Assembly (NCBI GenBank): GCA_025350695.1
Contig: JANXXI010000386.1
Coordinates: 1 to 64,000, forward strand
Reading direction: 5' to 3'
DNA: 64,000 nt
From: Acidobacteriota bacterium
GTDB lineage: Bacteria > Acidobacteriota > Terriglobia > Bryobacterales > Bryobacteraceae
Both the position numbers and the translations under genes were made by a program. Shown here piece after piece: positions 9,622-17,599 of the stretch. The notes below the pieces were generated by a model. It ran no database searches. It was not told where the DNA came from and saw only the letters and a list, made by a program, of their open reading frames with translations. Each line of letters opens with the position of its first letter. Position 1 is the first letter of the stretch.

Positions 9622-10691
9622 TTTTCGAGTTCCTCTTGGATTTTGGCGAGTTGGACCAGCAATTGGGCCAGCCTCTTACGATATTCGTCAACGGGGGTCG
9701 CTGCTTTTTCGTATTTCAGCTTGTCGATCTGGCCTTCAAATTCTTGCTTCTGCTCTACTAGTTTCTGTTTTTCAGCCGAGAATTTTTGGACGTTGCCAAG
9801 AGACATCAACGGGAAGCGGGCGGCGGCAAGGCCCTTGCCGTTTTCGGCGGAAGGGGCGCGGACGGCTTCGCCTTTACCGGTGTCTTCCATCACGGCGTGC
9901 TCGGTGGCCAGCCGCTTTTGTGTTTCGAAGAACTTCACGGTTTTCTGGTCGGCGTATTTAAAAGCCTCGAGGGCGCTGAGAGTTTCGTTCTTGTCGGTGT
10001 CTGCGCCCGGGTCGCGGAAGGCTTCCACAAAGTAGCGGGCAAACAGCGTGGCGTTCTTTTCGGTACCGTTACGCGTGGCGGCGATGATGGTGCGATTGGC
10101 CTTCTGCAGCGCACTGATTGAGGCGCCCGCGGCGGAGGTCGTGTTTACGACCAGTTGCCGCGTGGCTGGAATCTTATCGAGCCAGCCGGCGAGTTCCGTG
10201 GCGGAAAGGTCGGGGCCGGGGATGTTGAACTTGTATTCACTATTGTCAAACGTGCCGTGGCCGATTAGGATGACGGCGAAGTTGTCGTCGGGCTTTACCT
10301 TCGTTGTAAATTCGGCGAAGGCCTTGCGCAGCGTTTCTTTGGTGGCTTGCTTGCCGGAGTAGGTGTTGACTTGGGCTCCGGGGATGGCGCGCAGGGATTT
10401 GTCTAGGTCGGTGGCCCAACCGGCGAAGCGGACTTCGTATTCGGGTTCTCCGCCTAGGCCGGCGATGGTGACGTACCAGGTGTCGGCTTGGGCGGCTGTG
10501 AGGCTGAAGAGAGCTAGAATTGTTAAAGTTCCGAGAGTTTTTGCGAGACCTGAGCAGGCTGACCAGGGGGTCAGCCGCAGACCAGGGGGTCCGCCCCACT
10601 TCTGCATTTGCACACTTAGAGATTCTTGCTTTGAATTTAGAGATTTCTGCTTTGAAAGATTCTTCTGTTTTGATGGATTCAACAGGTTCAT
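9618..10691 (-). CDS. Caspase/C13-like protein, putatively lacking the catalytic Cys
   Basis: ORF track start 10856; start moved to ATG 10691, which overlaps upstream stop (ATGA 10688-10691). 'FAVILIGHGTFD' followed by 'RQLVVNTTSAAGAS' where caspase/C13 folds normally carry D-[AS]-C-x-SG. Confidence 0.6.
   Translation of the reverse strand: MNLLNPSKQKNLSKQKSLNSKQESLSVQMQKWGGPPGLRLTPWSACSGLAKTLGTLTILALFSLTAAQADTWYVTIAGLGGEPEYEVRFAGWATDLDKSLRAIPGAQVNTYSGKQATKETLRKAFAEFTTKVKPDDNFAVILIGHGTFDNSEYKFNIPGPDLSATELAGWLDKIPATRQLVVNTTSAAGASISALQKANRTIIAATRNGTEKNATLFARYFVEAFRDPGADTDKNETLSALEAFKYADQKTVKFFETQKRLATEHAVMEDTGKGEAVRAPSAENGKGLAAARFPLMSLGNVQKFSAEKQKLVEQKQEFEGQIDKLKYEKAATPVDEYRKRLAQLLVQLAKIQEELEK
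10557..10595. repeat. Paired GACCAGGGGGTC repeat embedded in the N-terminal codons of the caspase-like gene
   Basis: Two copies of gaccagggggtc at 10561-10572 and 10580-10591. Confidence 0.7.
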
Positions 10692-12934
10692 ACGGCTCCC
10701 CATTTCCGGCGCAATAGCCATTCCGTGGCTCGTAATGCCAGAAGCATCAAGAAAAAGATCGGCATGTTCCATAAATCGTAAGTCTCGCGCGTTGTGATGC
10801 CGGCTTCCGAGAAAGTGATTTCGGTGGGGATCTTGCCGGCCATATCCGGCTTCCAATATCTCCCTCCCGTTTCTTCAGAGAGTTTTTCGAGCAGTTCTTT
10901 GTTCTGCTCGGAGTAGAAATTTTCGGTGACTCCGTCCTCGCGGCGGAACAGAAGCGAATCCGCTCCTACTTTTTGTCCGTTGCGAGTGGCTTCAATTTCA
11001 GCCACGTAATCGCCGGCAACAGGGGCGTTCCATTGCGCGGTGTAGACGCCGGGTGTAACGGGGTCGGGAGCAAGCTTGATTTGCGCGGCTACACTTTGCG
11101 GTCCTAGAATGCGGGCGGTGACATCGGCGTCAGCTACAGCGAGGTAGTTTTTCTCGCGGACTTCAACGCGAATCGGCAGCTTACCATCGTCGGAAAGCAG
11201 CGGATTGGGAGTTGAGGCGATGACCTGGCCCTGGGTTGCGGAACTGAGCCAGCGAAGCAACTGCTGCCAGAACATTTCATGGGTCATGTCTTCCTTGGGC
11301 TGAGTCATCTGCCAGCGCCAGCTACCTGAAGTAGCGAACACGCCGACTCGGCCGCGCCCGTAGTTTTGAATCGCCAGTAGAGGAAAGACGCCTTTCGGCG
11401 TGGACATTTCGGCCAACACCACGGCGCCAGGCTTTGCCCTGCCCACGGCCTGGTAATCGGCAAGTTTTGGCATGGTCTTCCAGCGTTCCAAATTCTTATC
11501 AGGATCCTCCACCAACCGAAGGATCATGCTTTCCTTGCCGGATGGCGTGACTATCGGGATAGCCAGTTCCCGTTCGAAGGTTCCCTTGGCGCTAGGAAGA
11601 GCGACGGGAAGCATGTCGATGAGGCCAGTTTTGTCATAGCCGCCGTCAGAGAGCGACGCGCGCCCGCCCAGGAACAGAACGCCGCCGCCGCGCCGATCGG
11701 CAAACTGCTTGATCATCTCCTGTTGCGTCAAACTGAAGTAACCGGAATCGACACTGCCTATAATCAGACCGTCGTATTGAAACAACTCTTCCGGGGTGAG
11801 AGGAAATCCATTTTCCAATTCCTTGGGACTGGATGCGCCTTGACGCAAAATCTTGTTCTGTGTGACGCGCAACATGGAAACCAGTTGAATGCTGCGATCA
11901 TCCTCAACGCCTCGGCGGATGAACTTGAACTCCCAGCGTGGTTCGCCTTCGATGTAAAGGATGCGGGGTTTGCGGCCTTCAACCACCACGAAACGGCTCA
12001 TGGAATTGTTGGATTGATTTTCTTCACCGTCCATCAATTTCAGGGAAACGGCAAGGCGGCGAGCGCCGGCAAGGCCCGCACTAAACATTAGCGATTCCGT
12101 TTGCTCTTCGCCGTCTTTGGCCAACGTCACATCTTTGGCCGCCAGGGTTTTCGCGCCATCCTTGATTTCGATTCGCGACTTTTGACCAGCGTATCCGCGA
12201 TTGCGGAAACGAACTGCCGCGCTGAGGCGGGCGTCGGACAGGGCGCGAATCGGCACGTCGACATTGCGAATTTCCAAGTCCTTAGTGAGTTGTTCCTTGC
12301 CGAAGCCGATGGTGTGAACGGGAATGCGCTGGCTGCGAATGTCGGTAATGGTTTGGCGATCAATGCCACCGGCGCTATCAGCCCCGTCGCTAAGCAGCAA
12401 CACTGCTCCAACGGGCAAGCCGGAAGATTCGGCCGTGAGTTGTTTCAGGCCATCGCCGAGTTTACTCACCGTGGCGTTACCGGTTAGCGCATCTGTATTG
12501 GCAATGCGGTGGAGCCCCTGATCAATGCTGTAGAGACGAACCTGGAAGCGCTTTTCAAGATCCTTGAGCAGCGCCGAATCGAGAATTTTCCTGGCGGCAT
12601 CAAGGCGCGTTCCGTCGGAATCATTACGCTTCATGCTGCTGGAATTGTCGACTACGACGGCAACGATATTTTGTTGGGGCTTCAAGGCTGAGACGCTGAG
12701 CGCTGGTTGCCAAAGCATTAGTAACAGCAAACAGACGACGGTGGCTTGCAGGGCGGTAAGTATCGCCGAACGCAGATTGTTCCAGACCGGCTTACTACGC
12801 CACATGACTAGTGACAAAGCAGCAATGGCGGCGACCGTCAACAGGATCAAAAGCCACTCCGGCCAGCCGGAGAGCAGCACCAATTTGCCCTTGGAGTAAA
12901 CCGTCGACGGATATTTGAAGAAGAATTCGAACAT
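10688..12934 (-). CDS. vWA / glutamine-amidotransferase-like membrane protein
   Basis: N-terminal TMs, 'VAVVVDNSSSMKRND' MIDAS-like motif, 'LLLSDGADSAG', 'LYIEGEPRWEFKFIRR', C-terminal TM; family common in MoxR operons. Confidence 0.88.
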   Translation of the reverse strand: MFEFFFKYPSTVYSKGKLVLLSGWPEWLLILLTVAAIAALSLVMWRSKPVWNNLRSAILTALQATVVCLLLLMLWQPALSVSALKPQQNIVAVVVDNSSSMKRNDSDGTRLDAARKILDSALLKDLEKRFQVRLYSIDQGLHRIANTDALTGNATVSKLGDGLKQLTAESSGLPVGAVLLLSDGADSAGGIDRQTITDIRSQRIPVHTIGFGKEQLTKDLEIRNVDVPIRALSDARLSAAVRFRNRGYAGQKSRIEIKDGAKTLAAKDVTLAKDGEEQTESLMFSAGLAGARRLAVSLKLMDGEENQSNNSMSRFVVVEGRKPRILYIEGEPRWEFKFIRRGVEDDRSIQLVSMLRVTQNKILRQGASSPKELENGFPLTPEELFQYDGLIIGSVDSGYFSLTQQEMIKQFADRRGGGVLFLGGRASLSDGGYDKTGLIDMLPVALPSAKGTFERELAIPIVTPSGKESMILRLVEDPDKNLERWKTMPKLADYQAVGRAKPGAVVLAEMSTPKGVFPLLAIQNYGRGRVGVFATSGSWRWQMTQPKEDMTHEMFWQQLLRWLSSATQGQVIASTPNPLLSDDGKLPIRVEVREKNYLAVADADVTARILGPQSVAAQIKLAPDPVTPGVYTAQWNAPVAGDYVAEIEATRNGQKVGADSLLFRREDGVTENFYSEQNKELLEKLSEETGGRYWKPDMAGKIPTEITFSEAGITTRETYDLWNMPIFFLMLLALRATEWLLRRKWGAV

Positions 12935-12935
12935 G

Positions 12936-13745
12936 CTAATGGCTCATGGCGTACATGATGTAATTGATGCCTATTCGGTAGGCCAAGCCGGTGAATTTTT
13001 CGGGATAGTAGGGGCTATCGGCATGCTCCCAGGCGTCGCCGAGGTCCATGTTGTGGCAGATGGCTACCATGAGTCGGCCCTTGTTGTCATAGATGCCTTT
13101 CCATTCCGCTTCATAGCCGTCGTACTCGTAGGTTTTGTTGAACGGATAGTTGACCGTGCCAGGGACTTGGAATCGATCATCAAGATCGTAGAGAACGTGA
13201 AAGATTTGATCGTTGTTAGGGATGTCCACAACGGGGCGATCCGGGAAGACGCGGCTCATGGAGGCCATCATGACGTCCCATTCGTAGGTGCCGTGGAAAT
13301 CGTCAGTCATCAAGAAGCCGCCGCGGAGCAGGTACTCGCGGAGTTTGGCGCATTGAGCGTCGGGCAGGTCCCAGTGGCCGGATTCGACCGCATAGATCCA
13401 AGGCCAATTAAAGATGTCATCGGATTCGAGATTCACAACTTGCTCGACGGAGCGAACATGAAGTCGAGTGAGGCGGCGAACACCAGAGGCGAATTGACGG
13501 TCGGCCTTGGGATAATCAATTGTCCAGTGGCCGCGGGCCATCCACGCCCGGTTATTGGACTGCAGAGACGGATACTGCAAGCGGGCGAAGGCCCACTCTG
13601 TCTTTTCGTTGGCGTCCGGTGGGGTGACGAGTGGGGCATTGTCGTCAAAGGGGTAGTCGTTCACGCTCAAACTTCGGCGTTGAGCCAAAGCGGCGGCGAC
13701 AAACGAGATGACCAGCGCCGAAACAGCAAGTCTCCGACGAATCAC
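12936..13745 (-). CDS. DUF4159 domain-containing protein
   Basis: 'EWAFARLQYPSLQSNNRAWMARGHWTIDYPKADRQFASGVRRLT...LREYLLRGGFLMTDDFHG' typical of DUF4159; signal peptide. Confidence 0.9.
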   Translation of the reverse strand: MIRRRLAVSALVISFVAAALAQRRSLSVNDYPFDDNAPLVTPPDANEKTEWAFARLQYPSLQSNNRAWMARGHWTIDYPKADRQFASGVRRLTRLHVRSVEQVVNLESDDIFNWPWIYAVESGHWDLPDAQCAKLREYLLRGGFLMTDDFHGTYEWDVMMASMSRVFPDRPVVDIPNNDQIFHVLYDLDDRFQVPGTVNYPFNKTYEYDGYEAEWKGIYDNKGRLMVAICHNMDLGDAWEHADSPYYPEKFTGLAYRIGINYIMYAMSH

Positions 13746-13791
13746 GCACCCTCCAATTTAATGCCAACTTCACGACAAGTGAAAGCAGTTA

Positions 13792-13844
13792 GGGGTACGA
13801 TCCCGGCGGTCATTGCATCGGCAATTTCCGCCGGACCGTACCCC
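13792..13844. repeat. Long intergenic inverted repeat (REP/hairpin-like)
   Basis: GGGGTACGATCCCGGCGG ... CCGCCGGACCGTACCCC, ~17-bp near-perfect stem. Confidence 0.75.
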
Positions 13845-13909
13845 AAAATTCATTCACTACCGCCCGGAGGCAATCTACTGAAACTTCTTTGCTACACAGC
13901 CTCTCGCAG

Positions 13910-13944
13910 AATTCCGAATTCCGGCTCCCATACGGTCGCGCTCA
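13910..13944. repeat. Dispersed repeat copy A (AATTCCGAATT-CCGGCTCCCATACGGTCGCG)
   Basis: Shares 11 nt plus CCGnCTCCCnnACGGTCGCG with copy at 25960-25995. Confidence 0.75.
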
Positions 13945-14043
13945 TAAAACTCGGATATAAGATACTGACGCGGAACGTTTCAATTTCGCTTCACCGATAA
14001 CACGAAATTTATCACATTATTAGGGCGGTTAGGGAACGTCCCC

Positions 14044-14076
14044 GGCCAAGCTTTACGAAGCTTTACAAGTTTGGCC
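14044..14076 (-). terminator. Putative hairpin terminator / palindrome downstream region of sugar isomerase-like gene
   Basis: GGCCAAGCTTTACGAAGCTTTACAAGTTTGGCC; ends pair (GGCCAA/TTGGCC), located 12 nt past the stop of the minus-strand gene; no clear U tract. Confidence 0.4.
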
Positions 14077-14087
14077 GAATCAGGGCC

Positions 14088-14948
14088 TTACATGGAAGCC
14101 AGGCCGCGAAGGTTCCAGCCACATATGGTGGAAGCTTCCATCTTGTTGCCGCCAGGCCCGGGCCAGTGGGTTTCAAGACTTAACCAACCGCGATACCCAT
14201 CATTCCAAAGTGCATCGATTTGACCTTTCCAGTCTACGTTTCGTGTGCCGAGGGGACCCCAAATGGGCTTGTGATCTTCCATGTGGCAATCTTTGGCGTG
14301 TACGTGGACGATGCGGTCCTTGGGCAATAGGCTGTAGCCGCCCGGGAAGGGGCTTTCGCCAGAACAAAGTGCGTTTGCTGGATCCCATACCAGTTTCACG
14401 AACGGGTGCTGAACCATGGAGAGCATTTTGGCGCTATGGGCGGCGGTGGCTACGTTGCAGGCGTGCTCGTTTTCCAGTCCGACGGTTAGGCCGCGGGGAG
14501 CAGCTTTATCACCGAGAGAGTGCAGGGCCGAGGCCACAGCGTCGTAAGTTTTTTCGGGCTCCACGGTGCGCCAATAACTGAAGACGCGGACGATTTTGGC
14601 TCCGAAAAACTCGGCGACTTTGAAGGCGTGGTCGGTGAGACGGGGTTGATCCTCAAAGGTGTGCTTGGCGGCGAAAACGTCTTGCTGAAAGCGGCCGTCG
14701 ATTTCCGGGGCGTTGGGGAGAACGCATTTCAGCAGCGGCGAGGCGATGGAGATTACTTCCATTTCGTGCTCGGCGAGAAGCGCTTTGGCCTTGGACAATT
14801 CGTCGTCTGAGAGGTCCATGATGTTCTTGCCCCACAACACTCGCAATTCGGCGCCCGTCATGCCGGTGGCGGTCATGGCGCTGAGGGCAAGAGCAAGGTC
14901 GGGGGAATATTCGTCGGTGATGGCTGCGATGCGGAGTTTGGGTTGCAT
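14088..14948 (-). CDS. Sugar phosphate isomerase/epimerase (xylose isomerase-like TIM barrel)
   Basis: 'ITDEYSPDLALALSAM', 'VGLENEHACNVATAAHSAKML', 'VWDPANALCSGE', 'IVHVHAKDC' AP endonuclease 2-like TIM barrel motifs. Confidence 0.88.
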   Translation of the reverse strand: MQPKLRIAAITDEYSPDLALALSAMTATGMTGAELRVLWGKNIMDLSDDELSKAKALLAEHEMEVISIASPLLKCVLPNAPEIDGRFQQDVFAAKHTFEDQPRLTDHAFKVAEFFGAKIVRVFSYWRTVEPEKTYDAVASALHSLGDKAAPRGLTVGLENEHACNVATAAHSAKMLSMVQHPFVKLVWDPANALCSGESPFPGGYSLLPKDRIVHVHAKDCHMEDHKPIWGPLGTRNVDWKGQIDALWNDGYRGWLSLETHWPGPGGNKMEASTICGWNLRGLASM

Positions 14949-15252
14949 GAATTTTTAATTATATCAACTCAAAATCGGGCGTTGGGCACTAACGTTCTGT
15001 CCCCATGAGGTAGGGCTCCCAATTATCATTCGGTGTAACTAAAACTAGGCGATAACACAGTTGGATTCCTCTAGTAGACAATCGTTTCAAAAGAATAAAA
15101 GAATTTACGGATTGCCTTTCTTTTTGATCCGCAGGAATTTATTTGCTATCCAGTCTAATCCAATAAGCGTTCGTTTACCGTAGTGCCAAGTAAGTGATGT
15201 TAGTTCTGAAACTAACTTTGCAAACAACTGAACGAAGTAAGAGAGGAAAACA

Positions 15253-15903
15253 GTGAAAAGGACTAATCGAATGCCAAGTATGCGGCCGCACATAATTTTT
15301 ACGTGCCTGCTTAGCGCAGGCACGCTGACTTTCGGCCAAGCCCCGACAGTGACCAACGCTTCAGGGGCAAACTCAAGACTTGTAGTGTCGCCCGATTCCA
15401 TCGTCTCCGCTTGGGGGACCGGCCTTTCCACGCAAACGGTGGCCGCCAACATTACCGGGACGGGTTCTTCGACGCTACCAAACACGCTTGGAGGCCTGCA
15501 GCTAAGCCTCAAAGACAGCGCCAACGCCACGTTCCAACCGGCTCTTTACATGGTGTCTCCAACCCAGATTAATTATGTTCTTCCGGCAAACACCGCGCTT
15601 GGGACTGCGGTGCTAAGCGTTTCCACTTCCGCCGGATTGACTGGACCTGTTTATGTTTCGAACGTTGCCCCGGCCATTTTTACAGTAAATGGAACCATGG
15701 CCACTATCCCCGCAGCGCAGCTGGTCAGATTCAATTCGGGTGCAGTCACGGCGGTAGATCTTGTTTATCAGCTCAATTCCGGTGATGTAGTGGCCAGGCA
15801 GCTGAATGTTTCCGGATCGTCCGGTGACAGCTTTTATCTAATGGTTTTTAAGTTGGGGGAGGGGGCGAACAGACATCTGTTCGCCCCTGAATTTGTCTTG
15901 TAG
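15253..15903 (+). CDS. TIGR03437 family secreted protein, apparently C-terminally truncated
   Basis: 'LVVSPDSIVSAWGTGLSTQTVAA...LSLKDSANATFQPALYMVSPTQINYVLPANTALGTAVLSV' typical TIGR03437; ends abruptly in palindrome-encoded residues ('KLGEGANRHLFAPEFVL'). Confidence 0.75.
   Translation: MKRTNRMPSMRPHIIFTCLLSAGTLTFGQAPTVTNASGANSRLVVSPDSIVSAWGTGLSTQTVAANITGTGSSTLPNTLGGLQLSLKDSANATFQPALYMVSPTQINYVLPANTALGTAVLSVSTSAGLTGPVYVSNVAPAIFTVNGTMATIPAAQLVRFNSGAVTAVDLVYQLNSGDVVARQLNVSGSSGDSFYLMVFKLGEGANRHLFAPEFVL
15862..15887. repeat. Perfect 12-bp-arm palindrome GGGGCGAACAGA-CA-TCTGTTCGCCCC (REP-like)
   Basis: Directly visible perfect inverted repeat inside the 3' end of the TIGR03437 gene. Confidence 0.9.
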
Positions 15904-15982
15904 TTTCGAAGCTGTTTCCGGTTCCTGAGCCGTCGGGCCAGGGGCCCTCCGCCGACCTCGGCTCGGCCCAACTCATGATTGG

Positions 15983-17599
15983 TCAATTTTCTTTTATGCG
16001 GATCGTTTGCCTTGCTTTTACGTTTTCGAGGATTTGTCGGCCGCCGCTTGGCCATTCAATTTGAATGTGCTTAACAAGGGTATCTTGGCCAACGCCGAAC
16101 GTCAGGGCCAAATCGCTTTGGGAACAGTAACTGGAGCCGCTATGCACCATGCGCCACTGCTGGCCTGAGGCGGATTCAATTCTGACTACCGCGCCTATCG
16201 CGCTTCGATTTGATTTCGTCCCTTCGAGTTTTACTTGGAGCCAATTATTCTTATTGCCACTGTCGTTGCGATAAAGGTAAGCGGGTCCGTGGTTGGTTGA
16301 AATCAGGACATCGAGGTCGCCGTCGTGATCGAAGTCGGCGTAGGCTGCGCCCCGGGCAACTATCGGGCGTTGCAGGTCGGGGCCGGCGAGCTTTGAGACA
16401 TCGGTAAATTTACCCTTGCCCAGATTGCGAAAAAGTAGCGGGGCTTGCCGGAATTGCACCTTGGGTTGAACGCGGCCGATCTCTTCGTCGATGTGGCCGT
16501 TGGCCGTGAAGATGTCGAGCCAGCCATCGAGGTCGAAATCGAAGAAGAAGGCGCCGAAGGTTAAGCTAAGCAAACTGCCGCGTCCCACTGCTGAGCGCGG
16601 CGCCTCGTCTACAAACAGACCGTTCCCTTCGTTGTGATACAAGCCCAGCATCTGGTTGGAGAAATTTCCGATTAAGAGATGCGGGCGGCCGGTACGATCG
16701 TAGTCGCCAACATCAACTCCCATGGCGCCACGGGCCACACCATCCTCACCGAAAGCGATACCGGCGCTGAGGCCTTTTTCGGTGAACGTGCCGTTGTGGT
16801 TGTTGCGGTACAACTTGTTTGGTTGGGTGTCGTTGGCTACGAAGAGGTCGGGCCAGCCGTCGGCGTCGAAATCGAGCACGGCGGCGGCGAGTGATTTGCT
16901 GGATTTATCGGCTAAACCAGAAGCCTCGCTTACGTCGGCAAACTTTCCGTTCCCAAGATTGTGATAGAGCTTCGACGGCAAACCTTTATACGATTCCGGA
17001 GTGCAGTAGGATTTCGTGCTGCCGTCAAGCGAACACCAAAGATCTCCCTTCGCGGTCCATTGCACGTAGTTGGCTACGAACAAGTCCACTTTGCCATCGC
17101 GATCATAATCGAAAAACACAGCGCTGGCGGGGAAGCCTGCGTTGCGGATTCCGGCGGCGGCTGTAACGTCGCGAAATTTTCCGTTGCCTTCGTTGTGGAA
17201 GAGACGGTCTCCTTCGAGGGCGGTGATGTATAGGTCTTCTCGACCGTCGTTGTCGTAGTCGGCCGAAGCTACGCCCATGCCGAATATTTCTACGTCCAGG
17301 CCACTGCCGGCAGTTGTGTTGGTGAAGGTTCCGTTGCCGTTGTTGTGGTACAGCGCCCCGATTGATTTGCGGCCCTTGGGGATCCAGTCTTTGGAGTTGA
17401 CTAGAAAAATGTCGGGCCAGCCATCGCCGTCGTAATCGAAGAAGATGCAACCTGAGCCCATGGTTTCCGGGAGCCAGCGCTTCCCTGCCCTGCCACTGTT
17501 GTGTGTGAACTGAATGCCGGCGGCTTTGGTGACGTCGGTGAACTGCACCTGCGCGAGGCTGATGGAAGCGGATAGAAGGATTAAGATTGCCCGCTTCAT
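15983..17599 (-). CDS. CRTAC1-type protein with FG-GAP/VCBS repeats and ASPIC/UnbV domain
   Basis: Repeated 'DYDGDGWPDIFLVN', 'ADYDNDGREDLYITA', C-terminal 'NNWLQVKLEGTKSNRSAIGAVVRIES...LTFGVGQDTLVKHIQIEWPSG'. Confidence 0.95.
   Translation of the reverse strand: MKRAILILLSASISLAQVQFTDVTKAAGIQFTHNSGRAGKRWLPETMGSGCIFFDYDGDGWPDIFLVNSKDWIPKGRKSIGALYHNNGNGTFTNTTAGSGLDVEIFGMGVASADYDNDGREDLYITALEGDRLFHNEGNGKFRDVTAAAGIRNAGFPASAVFFDYDRDGKVDLFVANYVQWTAKGDLWCSLDGSTKSYCTPESYKGLPSKLYHNLGNGKFADVSEASGLADKSSKSLAAAVLDFDADGWPDLFVANDTQPNKLYRNNHNGTFTEKGLSAGIAFGEDGVARGAMGVDVGDYDRTGRPHLLIGNFSNQMLGLYHNEGNGLFVDEAPRSAVGRGSLLSLTFGAFFFDFDLDGWLDIFTANGHIDEEIGRVQPKVQFRQAPLLFRNLGKGKFTDVSKLAGPDLQRPIVARGAAYADFDHDGDLDVLISTNHGPAYLYRNDSGNKNNWLQVKLEGTKSNRSAIGAVVRIESASGQQWRMVHSGSSYCSQSDLALTFGVGQDTLVKHIQIEWPSGGRQILENVKARQTIRIKEN

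Noticed and set aside
15105-15530. 141-aa minus ORF
   Set aside because: Antisense to the TIGR03437 gene with no recognisable domain; likely spurious.
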